Source: CAYSCZ01 sp964429655 (GTDB lineage: Bacteria; Bacteroidota; Bacteroidia; Cytophagales; Cyclobacteriaceae). Taken from it: a stretch of 56,098 nt of DNA. Of this stretch, positions 35,086 through 44,700 are shown one piece after another; the first letter of the stretch is position 1; every line of letters begins with the position of its first letter. Where the stretch lies: positions 1 through 56,098 of the forward strand of contig CAYSCZ010000014.1 of assembly GCA_964429655.1 (NCBI GenBank), read 5' to 3'. A program made the position numbers and the translations under genes. Below the pieces are notes generated by a model. It made no database searches, had not been told where the DNA came from, and saw only the letters and a program-made list of their open reading frames with translations.

Positions 35086-36561
35086 ATGAATGCCGACCAG
35101 GACATAGTTATTCTACATTCAAGCTTAGATGATGAACCTATCGAAGGTAGTGTCCACGGTTGGATTTCAAATTTTAAGCGGTTTTTAGATACGTTATTTT
35201 TTCAGTTAACCCGCTCTAACCCAACAATTCATGTTTTTACGGAAAATAATGTCAATCAGAGTGTGGTAGATAATGCGGAAGTTTGTATATGTGTAATTTC
35301 AGAGAATTTTATTGAAGAAAGAGTTCTGATATACTCTGTTAAAGCGTTTAATATGAATCATATGGACAACATGTTGGCTAATGGTCGTCCAATATTATTT
35401 AAAGTACTAAAATATCCCATTGACACTGACGAAGTGCTTCCTGAAATTTCAAATATTGAAACCTATGATTTTTTCCAGTACGACTCACTTTCCGGGGAAG
35501 TAATTGAGTATAAAAAATTTTTTGGTGGCAGTACAGAACGGAGTTATTGGATGAAACTGGTGGACATGGCCTATGATATCATAGAAGTTCTGTTCTCACT
35601 ATCGGATGATAAACAGACTACAGATCACCAAATATCTGTTCAAAGGGAGAAAACAGTTTATCTGGCAAGTACTGGTGTAGATGTAGTTATACAAAGGGAC
35701 ATTATTAAAAGGGAGCTGATTAGGCATGGCTATAATGTGCTTCCGATACACTCTTTACCAAAAGAAGCCAAAGCGCTTGAAGAGATGGTGGAAAATGATT
35801 TAAAAAAATGCAGCATGTCTATACACCTGGTGGGTGAAGATTATGGTTATAAACCAAAAGGCTCCGATTCATCTGTAATTGACATACAAAACAAAATAGC
35901 CACTAAGCATACGTATAAGGCACATGAAAGGAATGTTAAGGGTGAAAGTGAGTTGAAGTTTAATCGATTGATCTGGTTGTCCCCCAACCTTAAAAACGTA
36001 TCAGAACGCCAGAAAATCTTTATAGAAGACCTAAAAACAGATGCTGCCATGCTCAATGAAGCCGAAGTGCTCCAGATACCATTACAGGAGCTTAAGAGCA
36101 TAGTGAGAGAAGAACTCCTGACCGGCGGCAGGTTCAAAATTAAAAGAGACTCCCATATTGAAGATAACCAGGAGGATCAGGATAGAGGAAAATTAGTTTA
36201 TTTAATATTTGATAAAAATGACACGGAAGCTTCCCACAGAATTTCGGAAACCTTAAAAGAACAAGGCTATAACGTTATCAGCGCAGTTCATGAAGGAGAC
36301 TTGGTAGACCTGAGATATTTACATCAGGAAAATTTAAGGAGATGTGATGCCACTTTAATCTATACCGGTGAAGCAAATGAAAACTGGATTAAAATAAAAC
36401 TTCTAGATTTGTTAAAAGCACCCGGATTTGGAAGAAATAAACCAATGAAGGCTAAAGCATTATTTATAGATAATCAAAGGGATTTAGATTTAGATAAATT
36501 GAAGATCAATAACACAATGGTTTTACAAAATGATCTTAAACCATTTTTAGAAAAAATTTAA
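35086..36561 (+). CDS. Protein with three TIR/DUF4062-like Rossmann segments
   Basis: No signal peptide; cytosolic. Residues 4-90 begin DIVILHSSLDDEPIEGSVHG, the layout of bacterial TIR domains (strand, Ser, Asp-Asp). Residues 190-290 (VYLASTGVDVVIQRDIIKRE and LIRHGYNVLP, then IHLVGEDYG) resemble DUF4062. Residues 370-491 (LVYLIFDKNDTEASHRISET, then ENLRRCDATLIYTGEAN) look like another TIR-like fold. Such domains often act as NADase effectors or scaffolds of STAND systems, but no catalytic Glu can be assigned safely. The stop is 3 bp before the STAND gene, so the two are almost surely co-translated partners. Confidence 0.65.
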   Translation: MNADQDIVILHSSLDDEPIEGSVHGWISNFKRFLDTLFFQLTRSNPTIHVFTENNVNQSVVDNAEVCICVISENFIEERVLIYSVKAFNMNHMDNMLANGRPILFKVLKYPIDTDEVLPEISNIETYDFFQYDSLSGEVIEYKKFFGGSTERSYWMKLVDMAYDIIEVLFSLSDDKQTTDHQISVQREKTVYLASTGVDVVIQRDIIKRELIRHGYNVLPIHSLPKEAKALEEMVENDLKKCSMSIHLVGEDYGYKPKGSDSSVIDIQNKIATKHTYKAHERNVKGESELKFNRLIWLSPNLKNVSERQKIFIEDLKTDAAMLNEAEVLQIPLQELKSIVREELLTGGRFKIKRDSHIEDNQEDQDRGKLVYLIFDKNDTEASHRISETLKEQGYNVISAVHEGDLVDLRYLHQENLRRCDATLIYTGEANENWIKIKLLDLLKAPGFGRNKPMKAKALFIDNQRDLDLDKLKINNTMVLQNDLKPFLEKI

Positions 36562-36564
36562 GTC

Positions 36565-39500
36565 ATGGAACACCAAACAACTAATTCTTTCTCTACCCCA
36601 TTAGAGGTTACTGACTTTATGAATCCTTTTCCGGGATTAAGGCCTTTTGGAATTGAAGAAAGCCACTTATTCTTTGGCAGGGAAGGACAAAGTGATGAGG
36701 TGTTGGTTAAGTTGGCTGAAAGTAAGTTTGTGGGGGTTTTAGGAGCTTCCGGAAGTGGTAAATCCTCACTAATGTATTGTGGTCTCATACCTACCCTGTA
36801 TGGCGGTTTTATGACCGATGCCGGTTCCAACTGGAAGATAGTAGCAATGCGCCCGGGTAATGGGCCAATCGATAATCTGGCTGAGTCCCTACTGAATAAG
36901 AATAATGAATATCTTGATCTCAGTGATGAAGATAAGTTAATCAGAAAGACTATAACTTCAACAGTTCTCAGAAGTAGTTCATTGGGATTAATTGAAACGG
37001 TTAAGCAGTTAAATAATGATGAAAATGAGAACCTTTTAATCCTAGTTGACCAATTTGAAGAACTTTTCCGGTATCGAAAAATAGAAGGGGCCCAATTTAA
37101 TATAGAAGAGTCCTCTGCATTTGTGAATTTACTTCTTGAAGCAGTTCACCAATATGACCAGCCAATATACATTGCATTAACAATGCGCTCTGATTTTATT
37201 GGGGAATGTGCACAGTTTCCTGAGTTAACACAAATGATTAATGACAGCCACTACCTTATTCCTCAAATGACCAGGGATCAGAAGAGACTGGCAGTGGAAG
37301 GACCCGTCGCAGTAGGAGGAGGTCGTATAGCACCGCGACTGACTCAGCAATTATTAAATGATGTCGGGGATAATCCGGACCAACTTCCCATTCTACAACA
37401 CGCTTTGATGCGAACCTGGCAGTATTGGATCGAAAATCATAATGCAGGTGAACCGATGGACCTACGGCATTATACCGCCATCGGAACTATAAAAGAAGCG
37501 CTTTCCCAGCACGCCAATGAAGCATACGATAATCTCACAAAAAGAGAACAGGAGATATGTGAGGTAATGTTCAAGTCATTAACAGAAAAAGGTATTGAAA
37601 ATCAGGGTATAAGGAGACCGACAAAACTATCCACAATAGCTTCGATTGTTGGTGTAAGTGAAGATGAGGTCGTTCATGTTGTCGATAAATTCAGAGAACC
37701 TGGCAGGACATTATTGATGCCACCTTACGGTGTGCGACTGGAATCAGAAATAGTAGTTGATATATCCCATGAAAGTCTAATGCGGATATGGACCAGATTG
37801 AAGCAGTGGCTGGAAGAAGAATCTACCTCCGCCAGTATGTATATGAAGTTGGCGGAATCTGCCGAGCAATTTCAAATGGGAAGGGCCGGGTTATGGCAAA
37901 TGCCCGACCTGCAGCTGGCTATAAACTGGCAGGAGGAAAATAAACCCACACTTGTTTGGGGGCAACGATATCATCCTGCCTATGAGCGTACCATGGTATT
38001 TTTGGAAACCAGTAAGAAAGCTTATGAGACGGAGCAAAAGAATAAAGAATTATTACAAAAAAGAGCACTTCGTAGGTCTAGAATAGTTGCTATAACCCTT
38101 GGATTAGCTGCTTTAGTATCCATTTTCTTTGTGGTATTAGCTCAAATACAAGCGAATGAAGCCGAAAAACAAACCATTGCTGCTGAAAAAGCAAGGGCAG
38201 ATGCAGAAAGGTTGGCTATGATAGCTGAAGAAAACGAAGCTGATGCAATTCACCAAAAAAATCAGGCGGAAAGAGCAAAAGAAGATGCTGAGGCTGAGCG
38301 GTTAAGAGCAGAAGAACAAGCTCAAAGAGCGATAGTTGCCGAACAACAAGCTGAACAACAAGCTGCTATTGCACGGGAACAAGCAGTGCTGGCTCAAACA
38401 AGGGCGGAACAAGCAGAAGCAGCGAGAGCAGACGCTGAGCGTCAAACCAGATTAGCACAGGAGTCAACAGATTTGGCCCAAAAAGCACGAGCTGATGCAG
38501 ATCGATTACGTTATCAGGCCATTGCACTTTCCATGGCCATTAAAGCAAAGCAAATTGAAGACCCGCAATTGAAAGGGTTGGTTGCCAGTCAGGCTTTTAT
38601 ATTTTTTGATGAATATTCTGATAAGAAATTTAATGGGGATATTTATGTTGGTATCTATGAAGCTTTAAAATCATTGACCACCGATTCGCTTAATCAATTC
38701 TTTGGACATCAAGACGGCGTGAGGTCCGTTGTCTATTCTCCTATGGGTGACAAGTTTTATTCTGCCGGCGCAGATGGATATATTTTGAAATGGTTTGTTG
38801 ATGACCAGACCAGGTCACCGGATACTTTACTAAGCGGCAATAACGTTAACAGGGTTGTGGGTGTCAGTACGGATGAACAATGGTTAGCGATAGGTGGAGA
38901 AGATGAGCAGATCTATATTCTTGATTTGAAAGGTAACTCGACTGAACCAATACCAATTCCTGGGCACGAGGGAGCCGTTTTCGATTTGATCTTTTTACCC
39001 GATGGTCAAGGATTTATTTCTGTTGATGCAGATGGACAATTAAGAAAAAGTACAGTTGATAATTCTGAATTGATCGATACTTTTGATTCCAGAATAAAAG
39101 CCCTCGCAATTTCTGATGATGGTAATTATCTGGCAGGTGGCACTGAATCTGGTGATGTACTTCTTTGGGATATGAAAAATAATATGGAGAAATCAATGCT
39201 TTACAGAAAAGATGACAGGGTACCCATTCAGGCAGTAACCTTTAGTCATGAAGGACAATATCTAATTTTTGGAGACGAGATGGGAAATATTATTATATGG
39301 GATATGGAAAAAAAGGAAGAATATCAAAAACTCATCGGTCATAAAGCCAGAATTACTGACATAGATATTAGTAACGATGATGAATTACTTGCCGCTTCCA
39401 GTTTTGACGGAACTGTACGCGTATGGGATATTAATGACATATTTGAATTACCAAAAGTATTGGATGACCATGAAGACTGGGTTTGGTCTGTTGCTTTTAG

Positions 39501-39696
39501 TCCCGACAGTAAAACTTTAATTTCAGGTTCTAAAGACAGCAAGATCAGGGTTTGGCCAATAGAACCTGATGAATGGGCAAAAAAAATAGGCGAAAAGCTT
39601 AATAGTAACATGAGTGATAAAGAATGGAAGCAATATGTAGGAGAAGGGATTGAATATCGCGAAACAGTAGAAGGATTACCAAAAAGATTGGAGTAA
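36565..39696 (+). CDS. Membrane-anchored STAND NTPase (nSTAND1) with WD40 propeller
   Basis: Residues 19-38 (NPFPGLRPFGIEESHLFFGR) are the hallmark start of nSTAND1 NTPases. Walker A is GASGSGKSS (60-68) and Walker B is LLILVDQFEE (157-166). A winged-helix-like arm follows to about 430. One TM helix lies at about 505-527 with RALRRSR before it, predicting a cytosolic N-terminus and a periplasmic C-terminus. Then comes an Ala/Glu/Gln-rich coiled coil (530-655) and about seven WD40 repeats (710-1020; GHKARITDIDISNDDELLAA, DGTVRVWDIND). STAND proteins are ligand-triggered switches. Neighbours 3 bp upstream and 4 bp downstream mark an operon. Confidence 0.9.
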   Translation: MEHQTTNSFSTPLEVTDFMNPFPGLRPFGIEESHLFFGREGQSDEVLVKLAESKFVGVLGASGSGKSSLMYCGLIPTLYGGFMTDAGSNWKIVAMRPGNGPIDNLAESLLNKNNEYLDLSDEDKLIRKTITSTVLRSSSLGLIETVKQLNNDENENLLILVDQFEELFRYRKIEGAQFNIEESSAFVNLLLEAVHQYDQPIYIALTMRSDFIGECAQFPELTQMINDSHYLIPQMTRDQKRLAVEGPVAVGGGRIAPRLTQQLLNDVGDNPDQLPILQHALMRTWQYWIENHNAGEPMDLRHYTAIGTIKEALSQHANEAYDNLTKREQEICEVMFKSLTEKGIENQGIRRPTKLSTIASIVGVSEDEVVHVVDKFREPGRTLLMPPYGVRLESEIVVDISHESLMRIWTRLKQWLEEESTSASMYMKLAESAEQFQMGRAGLWQMPDLQLAINWQEENKPTLVWGQRYHPAYERTMVFLETSKKAYETEQKNKELLQKRALRRSRIVAITLGLAALVSIFFVVLAQIQANEAEKQTIAAEKARADAERLAMIAEENEADAIHQKNQAERAKEDAEAERLRAEEQAQRAIVAEQQAEQQAAIAREQAVLAQTRAEQAEAARADAERQTRLAQESTDLAQKARADADRLRYQAIALSMAIKAKQIEDPQLKGLVASQAFIFFDEYSDKKFNGDIYVGIYEALKSLTTDSLNQFFGHQDGVRSVVYSPMGDKFYSAGADGYILKWFVDDQTRSPDTLLSGNNVNRVVGVSTDEQWLAIGGEDEQIYILDLKGNSTEPIPIPGHEGAVFDLIFLPDGQGFISVDADGQLRKSTVDNSELIDTFDSRIKALAISDDGNYLAGGTESGDVLLWDMKNNMEKSMLYRKDDRVPIQAVTFSHEGQYLIFGDEMGNIIIWDMEKKEEYQKLIGHKARITDIDISNDDELLAASSFDGTVRVWDINDIFELPKVLDDHEDWVWSVAFSPDSKTLISGSKDSKIRVWPIEPDEWAKKIGEKLNSNMSDKEWKQYVGEGIEYRETVEGLPKRLE

Positions 39697-39700
39697 TCAT

Positions 39701-40783
39701 ATGTTTCGTTATATAATCCTTACCCGATTTCTTGTCTTTTTATTAATCCCTCAAGCTTTCGCTCAGTCTTTGACATGTACACAAATATTGAATAACGCTG
39801 AGGATGATTTTGAAGCTGGTAGATTGATATCTATCCCCAATCAATTGTCGGGCTGTTTACAGGGGGATAACTTTACAAGGGAACAAGAAGTAAGGGCCCA
39901 TAAACTGTTGACACTGGTTTATCTTTTTACTGATGATAAAGAGCGTGCCGAAGCATCAATGGTTGATCTTTTATCAGCTGATCCGGGATTTACCATAGAC
40001 CCAAATGTGGATGCGGCTGAGTTTATATTTCTATACAATAAGTTTAGGACTGACCCTTTGTTTAGAATAGGTTTAAAAGCAGGTGTAAATGCAACATTGA
40101 TTAACTCTACCCAAACATTTAATTCTTTTATAACAGATGAAACATCCATTAACTCAGATAATTACACACCTCAACCGACAATACACGCAGCGTTGACCTT
40201 CGAGTATAATTTCTACAGTAGCTTTGAAGCGATTCTGGGCGTATCATATGCCTTAAGGGGTTATGAGTTTTCCAATACCATCCCTAATACTTTCAACAGT
40301 GCTTCACCAGAGGATTTTAGCGTTCAAAATTTCCAAATAGGATTTGTTGAAGATCAGACCTGGTTGCATATACCGGCAATGATTAGATATACTTATGATC
40401 GAATAAAGATTCAGCCTTATGCTTATTTGGGAATTTCCTTTGATTATTTACTTTCAGCTGAAATGAATACTGCAGAAAGAGAAGGTGGGCAGACTGTGAA
40501 CATTCAAACGCCAGACCTTATAAATAATAACCAGAGGAATCAGGTTAACTACGCTTTAATTGGCGGGGTAGGTTTGAAATTTCCAATAAGAACCGACTTT
40601 TTAGTGTTTGAATTAAGGTATAGAAACGGGCTTACAAACATTGTAGATGCAGATAATCGATTTGTTGACCAATCGATCAATTTTAGCCTTGCCCATACAG
40701 ATGATAACTTTGGACTGGATGCCGTTTCCGCATCTATTGGGTTTGTTAAATCAATTTATAAACCAAAGAAAATTGTGCCTTGA
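39701..40783 (+). CDS. Outer-membrane beta-barrel protein with N-terminal helical region
   Basis: A signal peptide (MFRYIILTRFLVFLLIPQAFA) is followed by about 95 residues of helical, TPR-like sequence (NNAEDDFEAGRLISIPNQL, KLLTLVYLFTDDKERAEASM). A PorT/OMP_b-brl-type barrel then runs from residue 120 (FRIGLKAGVNATLINSTQTF) to the end. The helical part would be periplasmic. It is 4 bp after the STAND gene, so it is a candidate outer-membrane partner of that sensor. The last base pairs overlap the next gene's possible TTG start. Confidence 0.8.
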   Translation: MFRYIILTRFLVFLLIPQAFAQSLTCTQILNNAEDDFEAGRLISIPNQLSGCLQGDNFTREQEVRAHKLLTLVYLFTDDKERAEASMVDLLSADPGFTIDPNVDAAEFIFLYNKFRTDPLFRIGLKAGVNATLINSTQTFNSFITDETSINSDNYTPQPTIHAALTFEYNFYSSFEAILGVSYALRGYEFSNTIPNTFNSASPEDFSVQNFQIGFVEDQTWLHIPAMIRYTYDRIKIQPYAYLGISFDYLLSAEMNTAEREGGQTVNIQTPDLINNNQRNQVNYALIGGVGLKFPIRTDFLVFELRYRNGLTNIVDADNRFVDQSINFSLAHTDDNFGLDAVSASIGFVKSIYKPKKIVP

Positions 40784-40791
40784 GCTGCTTT

Positions 40792-42138
40792 ATGAAAATT
40801 ATTTCCATTTTTATCTTGTTTGCTTTTATTTTTTGCGCTTGTGATCCTGAAGATCAGGATAGCCCTGAACCCGAAGACCTTTTTGTAAAGTTCTACGGCG
40901 GTGTTGGCGATGTGCAGTCAGGTGTGAAAATCAAAGAAGTAGATGAAGGGTTTGTGATTTTTGGACAAACCGACAGCCGGGTAATTAAAGAAAGTACAGA
41001 GGAAAATGATGAGGATGTAGACTTTTTGCTACTGAAAACAGATAATGCCGGCAATGAAATCTGGCATCGAACCTATGATTCACAGGAAGGTGATCTAAAT
41101 GATATTGCACTTAATTTTAAACAAACCAATGATAATGGATTTATTATGGTTGGCACATCAATTGAGCAGGGACAAGGATCCAATACGTCATCAAGAACTA
41201 ATACAAGTGTTTTTGTGATTAAAGTTAACAGCGCAGGAGAAAGTGAGTGGTCCTATACCGGTGTTTTTTCAGACATTGATGGTGTGGGTTTGGATAATGA
41301 AGCGGCTGATATCGTTGTCAATGATGATGGCACATACACTGTGGTTGGCTCTACCTCAAATATTGACCAAAACAAACCAGGTGTTTCGACTCCAGGCTTA
41401 TTGGATTTTAGGGATGTATTACTTTTTAAACTTAGTGAAAACGGTGGTTTGATCTGGAGAAGAGTATTTGGTTTCAATGGTCTTGACATTGGTGTTAATG
41501 CTTTTGGCCTGGATAATGGAGGTGTAGCTATTATTGGTCGCACCGATAAACAAACCAGCGATGGGGAGGGGGGTGTGAATGTATTGTTTGCGACTACAAA
41601 TACTGAAGGATTCAGTAATCAACTAACGGTTTATGGATTTGATCAAAGGGATGAATATCCTGCAAGTGTTGTAAGTACCCTAAACCAGACCTTCACGATC
41701 GTTGGTACTTCGGTACCTCAAGGTGATCAGTCAATACAAATCGCTTCGCAAAATTTCATAGATAATCCAAATGTATTTACCATGTCCATATCATCCTCCG
41801 GAAATCTTTTATTTAACACCAGAATCGATACTATACAGGCTCTGGCCAGAGGGATTACACGAATTGAAGGAGGTGATATCATTATTACAGGCGCATTGAA
41901 TGAAGCAGAGTCAGATGAAGATGGCGTAAATAAAAATGGAGAAGTCATAGTGTTGAAAGTAGATCAGTTGGGAGGCTCCCCAAATCTTACAACCTTCGGG
42001 GGTACAGGTGATGATTTTGGTAATGACATTATACAATCCTCAGATGGTAAATTAGTCATCACGGGCCAAACGGACTTTCAGGGCGGCGCCTCGATGTTGA
42101 CGCTGATGAAGACTAATATCAGGGGTCAGTTAAAGTAA
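40792..42138 (+). CDS. Lipoprotein with repeated beta-propeller-like segments
   Basis: The ATG at 40792 gives MKIISIFILFAFIFCACDPE, a lipoprotein signal with lipobox FCAC. About eight repeats of roughly 50 residues follow, each with a Gly-Gly-x-Gly-Asp or DNGFIMVGTS-type motif (FYGGVGDVQSG, TNDNGFIMVG, TFGGTGDDFGND). This is the pattern of secreted delta-60/kelch-like propellers. It is the last gene of the STAND operon. Its 3' end overlaps the convergent glycosyltransferase gene by 20 bp. The ligand is unknown. Confidence 0.75.
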   Translation: MKIISIFILFAFIFCACDPEDQDSPEPEDLFVKFYGGVGDVQSGVKIKEVDEGFVIFGQTDSRVIKESTEENDEDVDFLLLKTDNAGNEIWHRTYDSQEGDLNDIALNFKQTNDNGFIMVGTSIEQGQGSNTSSRTNTSVFVIKVNSAGESEWSYTGVFSDIDGVGLDNEAADIVVNDDGTYTVVGSTSNIDQNKPGVSTPGLLDFRDVLLFKLSENGGLIWRRVFGFNGLDIGVNAFGLDNGGVAIIGRTDKQTSDGEGGVNVLFATTNTEGFSNQLTVYGFDQRDEYPASVVSTLNQTFTIVGTSVPQGDQSIQIASQNFIDNPNVFTMSISSSGNLLFNTRIDTIQALARGITRIEGGDIIITGALNEAESDEDGVNKNGEVIVLKVDQLGGSPNLTTFGGTGDDFGNDIIQSSDGKLVITGQTDFQGGASMLTLMKTNIRGQLK

Positions 42139-43966
42139 AAGTATCAGATTTGTTGTTATGGCAATAGGCTTCGTATAGTTTATCACATATTTCACTGCGA
42201 AAAGCATGACATTCATTGTAGAAAATTTGATTAAAGTCTAACCCTTTCAGATAAGATATATGTCTATCTCTAAATTTCTCCTGTTCAATAAGTGCTCTGG
42301 CAACTTCATAATATTCTTTTTTCGTGTAAGTTATGGATTCTGCAATCTGTAAGCTCTTCAAAACCCTGTAATCTAACTGACCATGTGGCTCATCTCCCAC
42401 CAGTGTAACCACCGGTAAGTGCATCAATAAAGCATCCAATGTGCTGTTTTCACCTCCGAATGGGAAAGGGCTTAAGTAAATGTGACATTGGTTTAATAAT
42501 TCGTAGTATTTTTTCTTTTCCTGCCGTGGAAACACCCGGACTTTACTGTTGTGGATTTGTTCCATGAACTGTTTCCTTCCAACCAGGTAATTCATGCCTG
42601 TAAGATTCTGGAATAAGTAGAACTCAAGTGATTGTTTTACCTCTTCTGATAACCGGACACATAATTCCGCAAACTCAGATGATAGTTTTATGATGTTGGC
42701 GCAGATAGCAATTCTAATCGTAGTTGGATTTGCTGTCTTATGGACTGGTATTGAAATGTTGTGTTCATGGTTCAGATCAAAAATACTGCCAGGGCTAGTA
42801 AGTTCAATGACCTTTTCACTAAACTTTATGGGATCAACTTTCATCGCGGATCCAACCAGGACAAAATCGATTGCCGATGAGAAAGAGCTGGAAGGATGCC
42901 CCAAAAGCATTACCTGTACTGGAGCTAGTCTGATGTGGCCTAATAATGTCGCCCACAGGCGCATACCCAGGCTGGGGTAGCATAAAATGTCCGGGGTGAA
43001 ACTTAATATTTGATCAGCGATAGAAGATAATGGCTCGGACTTACTATCCAATGTAATCAAATGATCGCACCAATCCCATGGCTCAGATCCTAGTTCATTT
43101 TTATCAGTTAAGGCTATAACATTGAATCTTAATCTTAGATCATGAAGATAGGCTCCAAAGCATCGGTACATAACATGGCCTCTCCACATCACTTCACAAA
43201 TCACCATCAATGTTGGCTTATCCTTATGCTTATTTTCGCTGGTGCTAACTTTTGATTTTAAGCCTTTTTTAGTATTCCATTGATAAAAACATTTTTGAAG
43301 ATCCTTTTTAATTTCATGCTTTTCTTCATGGGTATCATAACTGCTCATCGACCATATGTGGTGTATCAATGACATTGATGATGAAGAGGGATTGACATCT
43401 TTTAAAATATGAAAATAAGAAGACAATAATCTCCTGTTTTTTACTGCCTGTGGATCAGCTGATATCCAGGTGTACCATACACGCAACATTATATGATACA
43501 ACCCTTGCGGGTTTGATTTTGCCAGTGATATAAGATCCTTAACAGAGGCATCGTCCAGTATGTGGCAGCTCAGCAAAAATTTATGCGCTTCCAGCACATT
43601 AATTATTGATATTTTTCCGTTTTCATATCGTATGGAACGATTTCGAAGAATATCAATAAAAAATGAAGTAGAACGGAAAGCACTTAAATAGAAAACATGA
43701 CTGATAATATGTGCATTAGATAATAAATGAAGGTATCGTTTTTGATCCAGAACAGCATTTTCTGTGATAAACAAATGTTTAATACATGCTGCCAATCGGG
43801 TACAGAATTCTAAATCTTTGGATGCTGTAAGCGCAGTTAAATTATGTGTAATATCACTGGAGTCATTGGCTATTTGATTTAATAGCTCAATAAAAAAATC
43901 ATAAGCTTTATTGTAAAAACCTCCGTAACAGAGATTTTCAAACCTCTCGAGCAGTTTAAAGATCAT
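42119..43966 (-). CDS. HMW1C/GT41-like glycosyltransferase
   Basis: The C-terminal half matches the GT-B core of the GT41 family, in particular the HMW1C type. It shows ILCYPSLGMRLWATLLGHIR, LAPVQVMLLGHPSS and LSPFPFGGENSTLDALLM. HMW1C enzymes are cytosolic and transfer hexoses to Asn-X-Ser/Thr sites of secreted adhesins; OGT/SPINDLY relatives modify Ser/Thr. The N-terminal 250 residues are all-helical, as in HMW1C, and lack classical TPR repeats. It follows the 2OG-oxygenase gene by 9 bp. A giant surface protein is encoded 4 kb away, a plausible acceptor. Confidence 0.8.
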   Translation of the reverse strand: MIFKLLERFENLCYGGFYNKAYDFFIELLNQIANDSSDITHNLTALTASKDLEFCTRLAACIKHLFITENAVLDQKRYLHLLSNAHIISHVFYLSAFRSTSFFIDILRNRSIRYENGKISIINVLEAHKFLLSCHILDDASVKDLISLAKSNPQGLYHIMLRVWYTWISADPQAVKNRRLLSSYFHILKDVNPSSSSMSLIHHIWSMSSYDTHEEKHEIKKDLQKCFYQWNTKKGLKSKVSTSENKHKDKPTLMVICEVMWRGHVMYRCFGAYLHDLRLRFNVIALTDKNELGSEPWDWCDHLITLDSKSEPLSSIADQILSFTPDILCYPSLGMRLWATLLGHIRLAPVQVMLLGHPSSSFSSAIDFVLVGSAMKVDPIKFSEKVIELTSPGSIFDLNHEHNISIPVHKTANPTTIRIAICANIIKLSSEFAELCVRLSEEVKQSLEFYLFQNLTGMNYLVGRKQFMEQIHNSKVRVFPRQEKKKYYELLNQCHIYLSPFPFGGENSTLDALLMHLPVVTLVGDEPHGQLDYRVLKSLQIAESITYTKKEYYEVARALIEQEKFRDRHISYLKGLDFNQIFYNECHAFRSEICDKLYEAYCHNNKSDTFTLTDP

Positions 43967-43975
43967 ACCCTTTCT

Positions 43976-44656
43976 TTATTTTGATCTTTGTTTTGCATCG
44001 GATATCCGGCCATTGAAAGCAATGACAATACGATCAGTCTTTCCATGGTAGGGTAAAGCACTATGCTTCAGATAAGATGGGAAAATAACCAGTTGTCCGT
44101 CTTTCGGGACTACATCAAAAGTATTTTGTCCCAGGTATTGCGTTCCAAAATCCTGAAACATGCCGCCAACATGAATAGGAGAATAAAACCTGTTAAGTCC
44201 ATTTCCGGCACCTCCTCCTTTAAGGTATTCCGAATCACCGGATTGAACATAAAATATGCCGCACCATGAACAGTAAGAATGGGTATGGACATCATGAAAG
44301 CCTCCGTTGTTGGTGATATGAAACCAACTCTCTGGTGCATGGGGCTCTATTCGATCTTTGGATATTTTGCCCCCATGAACATTATGGATAACCTCTTTTA
44401 ATGTCAAACCGATAAAGTGCTTCAAAGCATTCAAAGAAGGATGATTATGATCAAATAAATTAAACCTGCTTTCAAAAATACCCTGATTTGACTTGGCTTT
44501 AGGCGCCACCCCACTGGCGTTACTTTCGTTTTCTTTGCTTTTTAAAGTTAAAAGGAAGGCAATCAAATCATTAGAATACTTTTGATAATCCTGCCAAACA
44601 TGGAAAAAAATATGTGATGCCCAAATTTTGCTATGTAGAATATCCGGTTTTGACAT
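43976..44656 (-). CDS. 2OG-Fe(II) oxygenase (TIGR02466-like putative hydroxylase)
   Basis: The jelly-roll core has the iron ligands: His-x-Asp/His in the segment GGFHDVHTHSYCSWCG, and a distal His in FPSYLKHSALPYHG, followed by Arg (TDRIVIAFNGR) for 2-oxoglutarate. Length 226 residues. The family is a putative Fe(II)/2-oxoglutarate hydroxylase group with unknown substrates. It shares an operon with the HMW1C-like glycosyltransferase and starts 44 bp from the divergent glycosyltransferase triplet. Hydroxylation of a protein or of a glycan is possible. Confidence 0.8.
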   Translation of the reverse strand: MSKPDILHSKIWASHIFFHVWQDYQKYSNDLIAFLLTLKSKENESNASGVAPKAKSNQGIFESRFNLFDHNHPSLNALKHFIGLTLKEVIHNVHGGKISKDRIEPHAPESWFHITNNGGFHDVHTHSYCSWCGIFYVQSGDSEYLKGGGAGNGLNRFYSPIHVGGMFQDFGTQYLGQNTFDVVPKDGQLVIFPSYLKHSALPYHGKTDRIVIAFNGRISDAKQRSK

Positions 44657-44700
44657 TTAGCTTGTATTGTTTTAATTGATAAATTTAACATTTTAGGATT

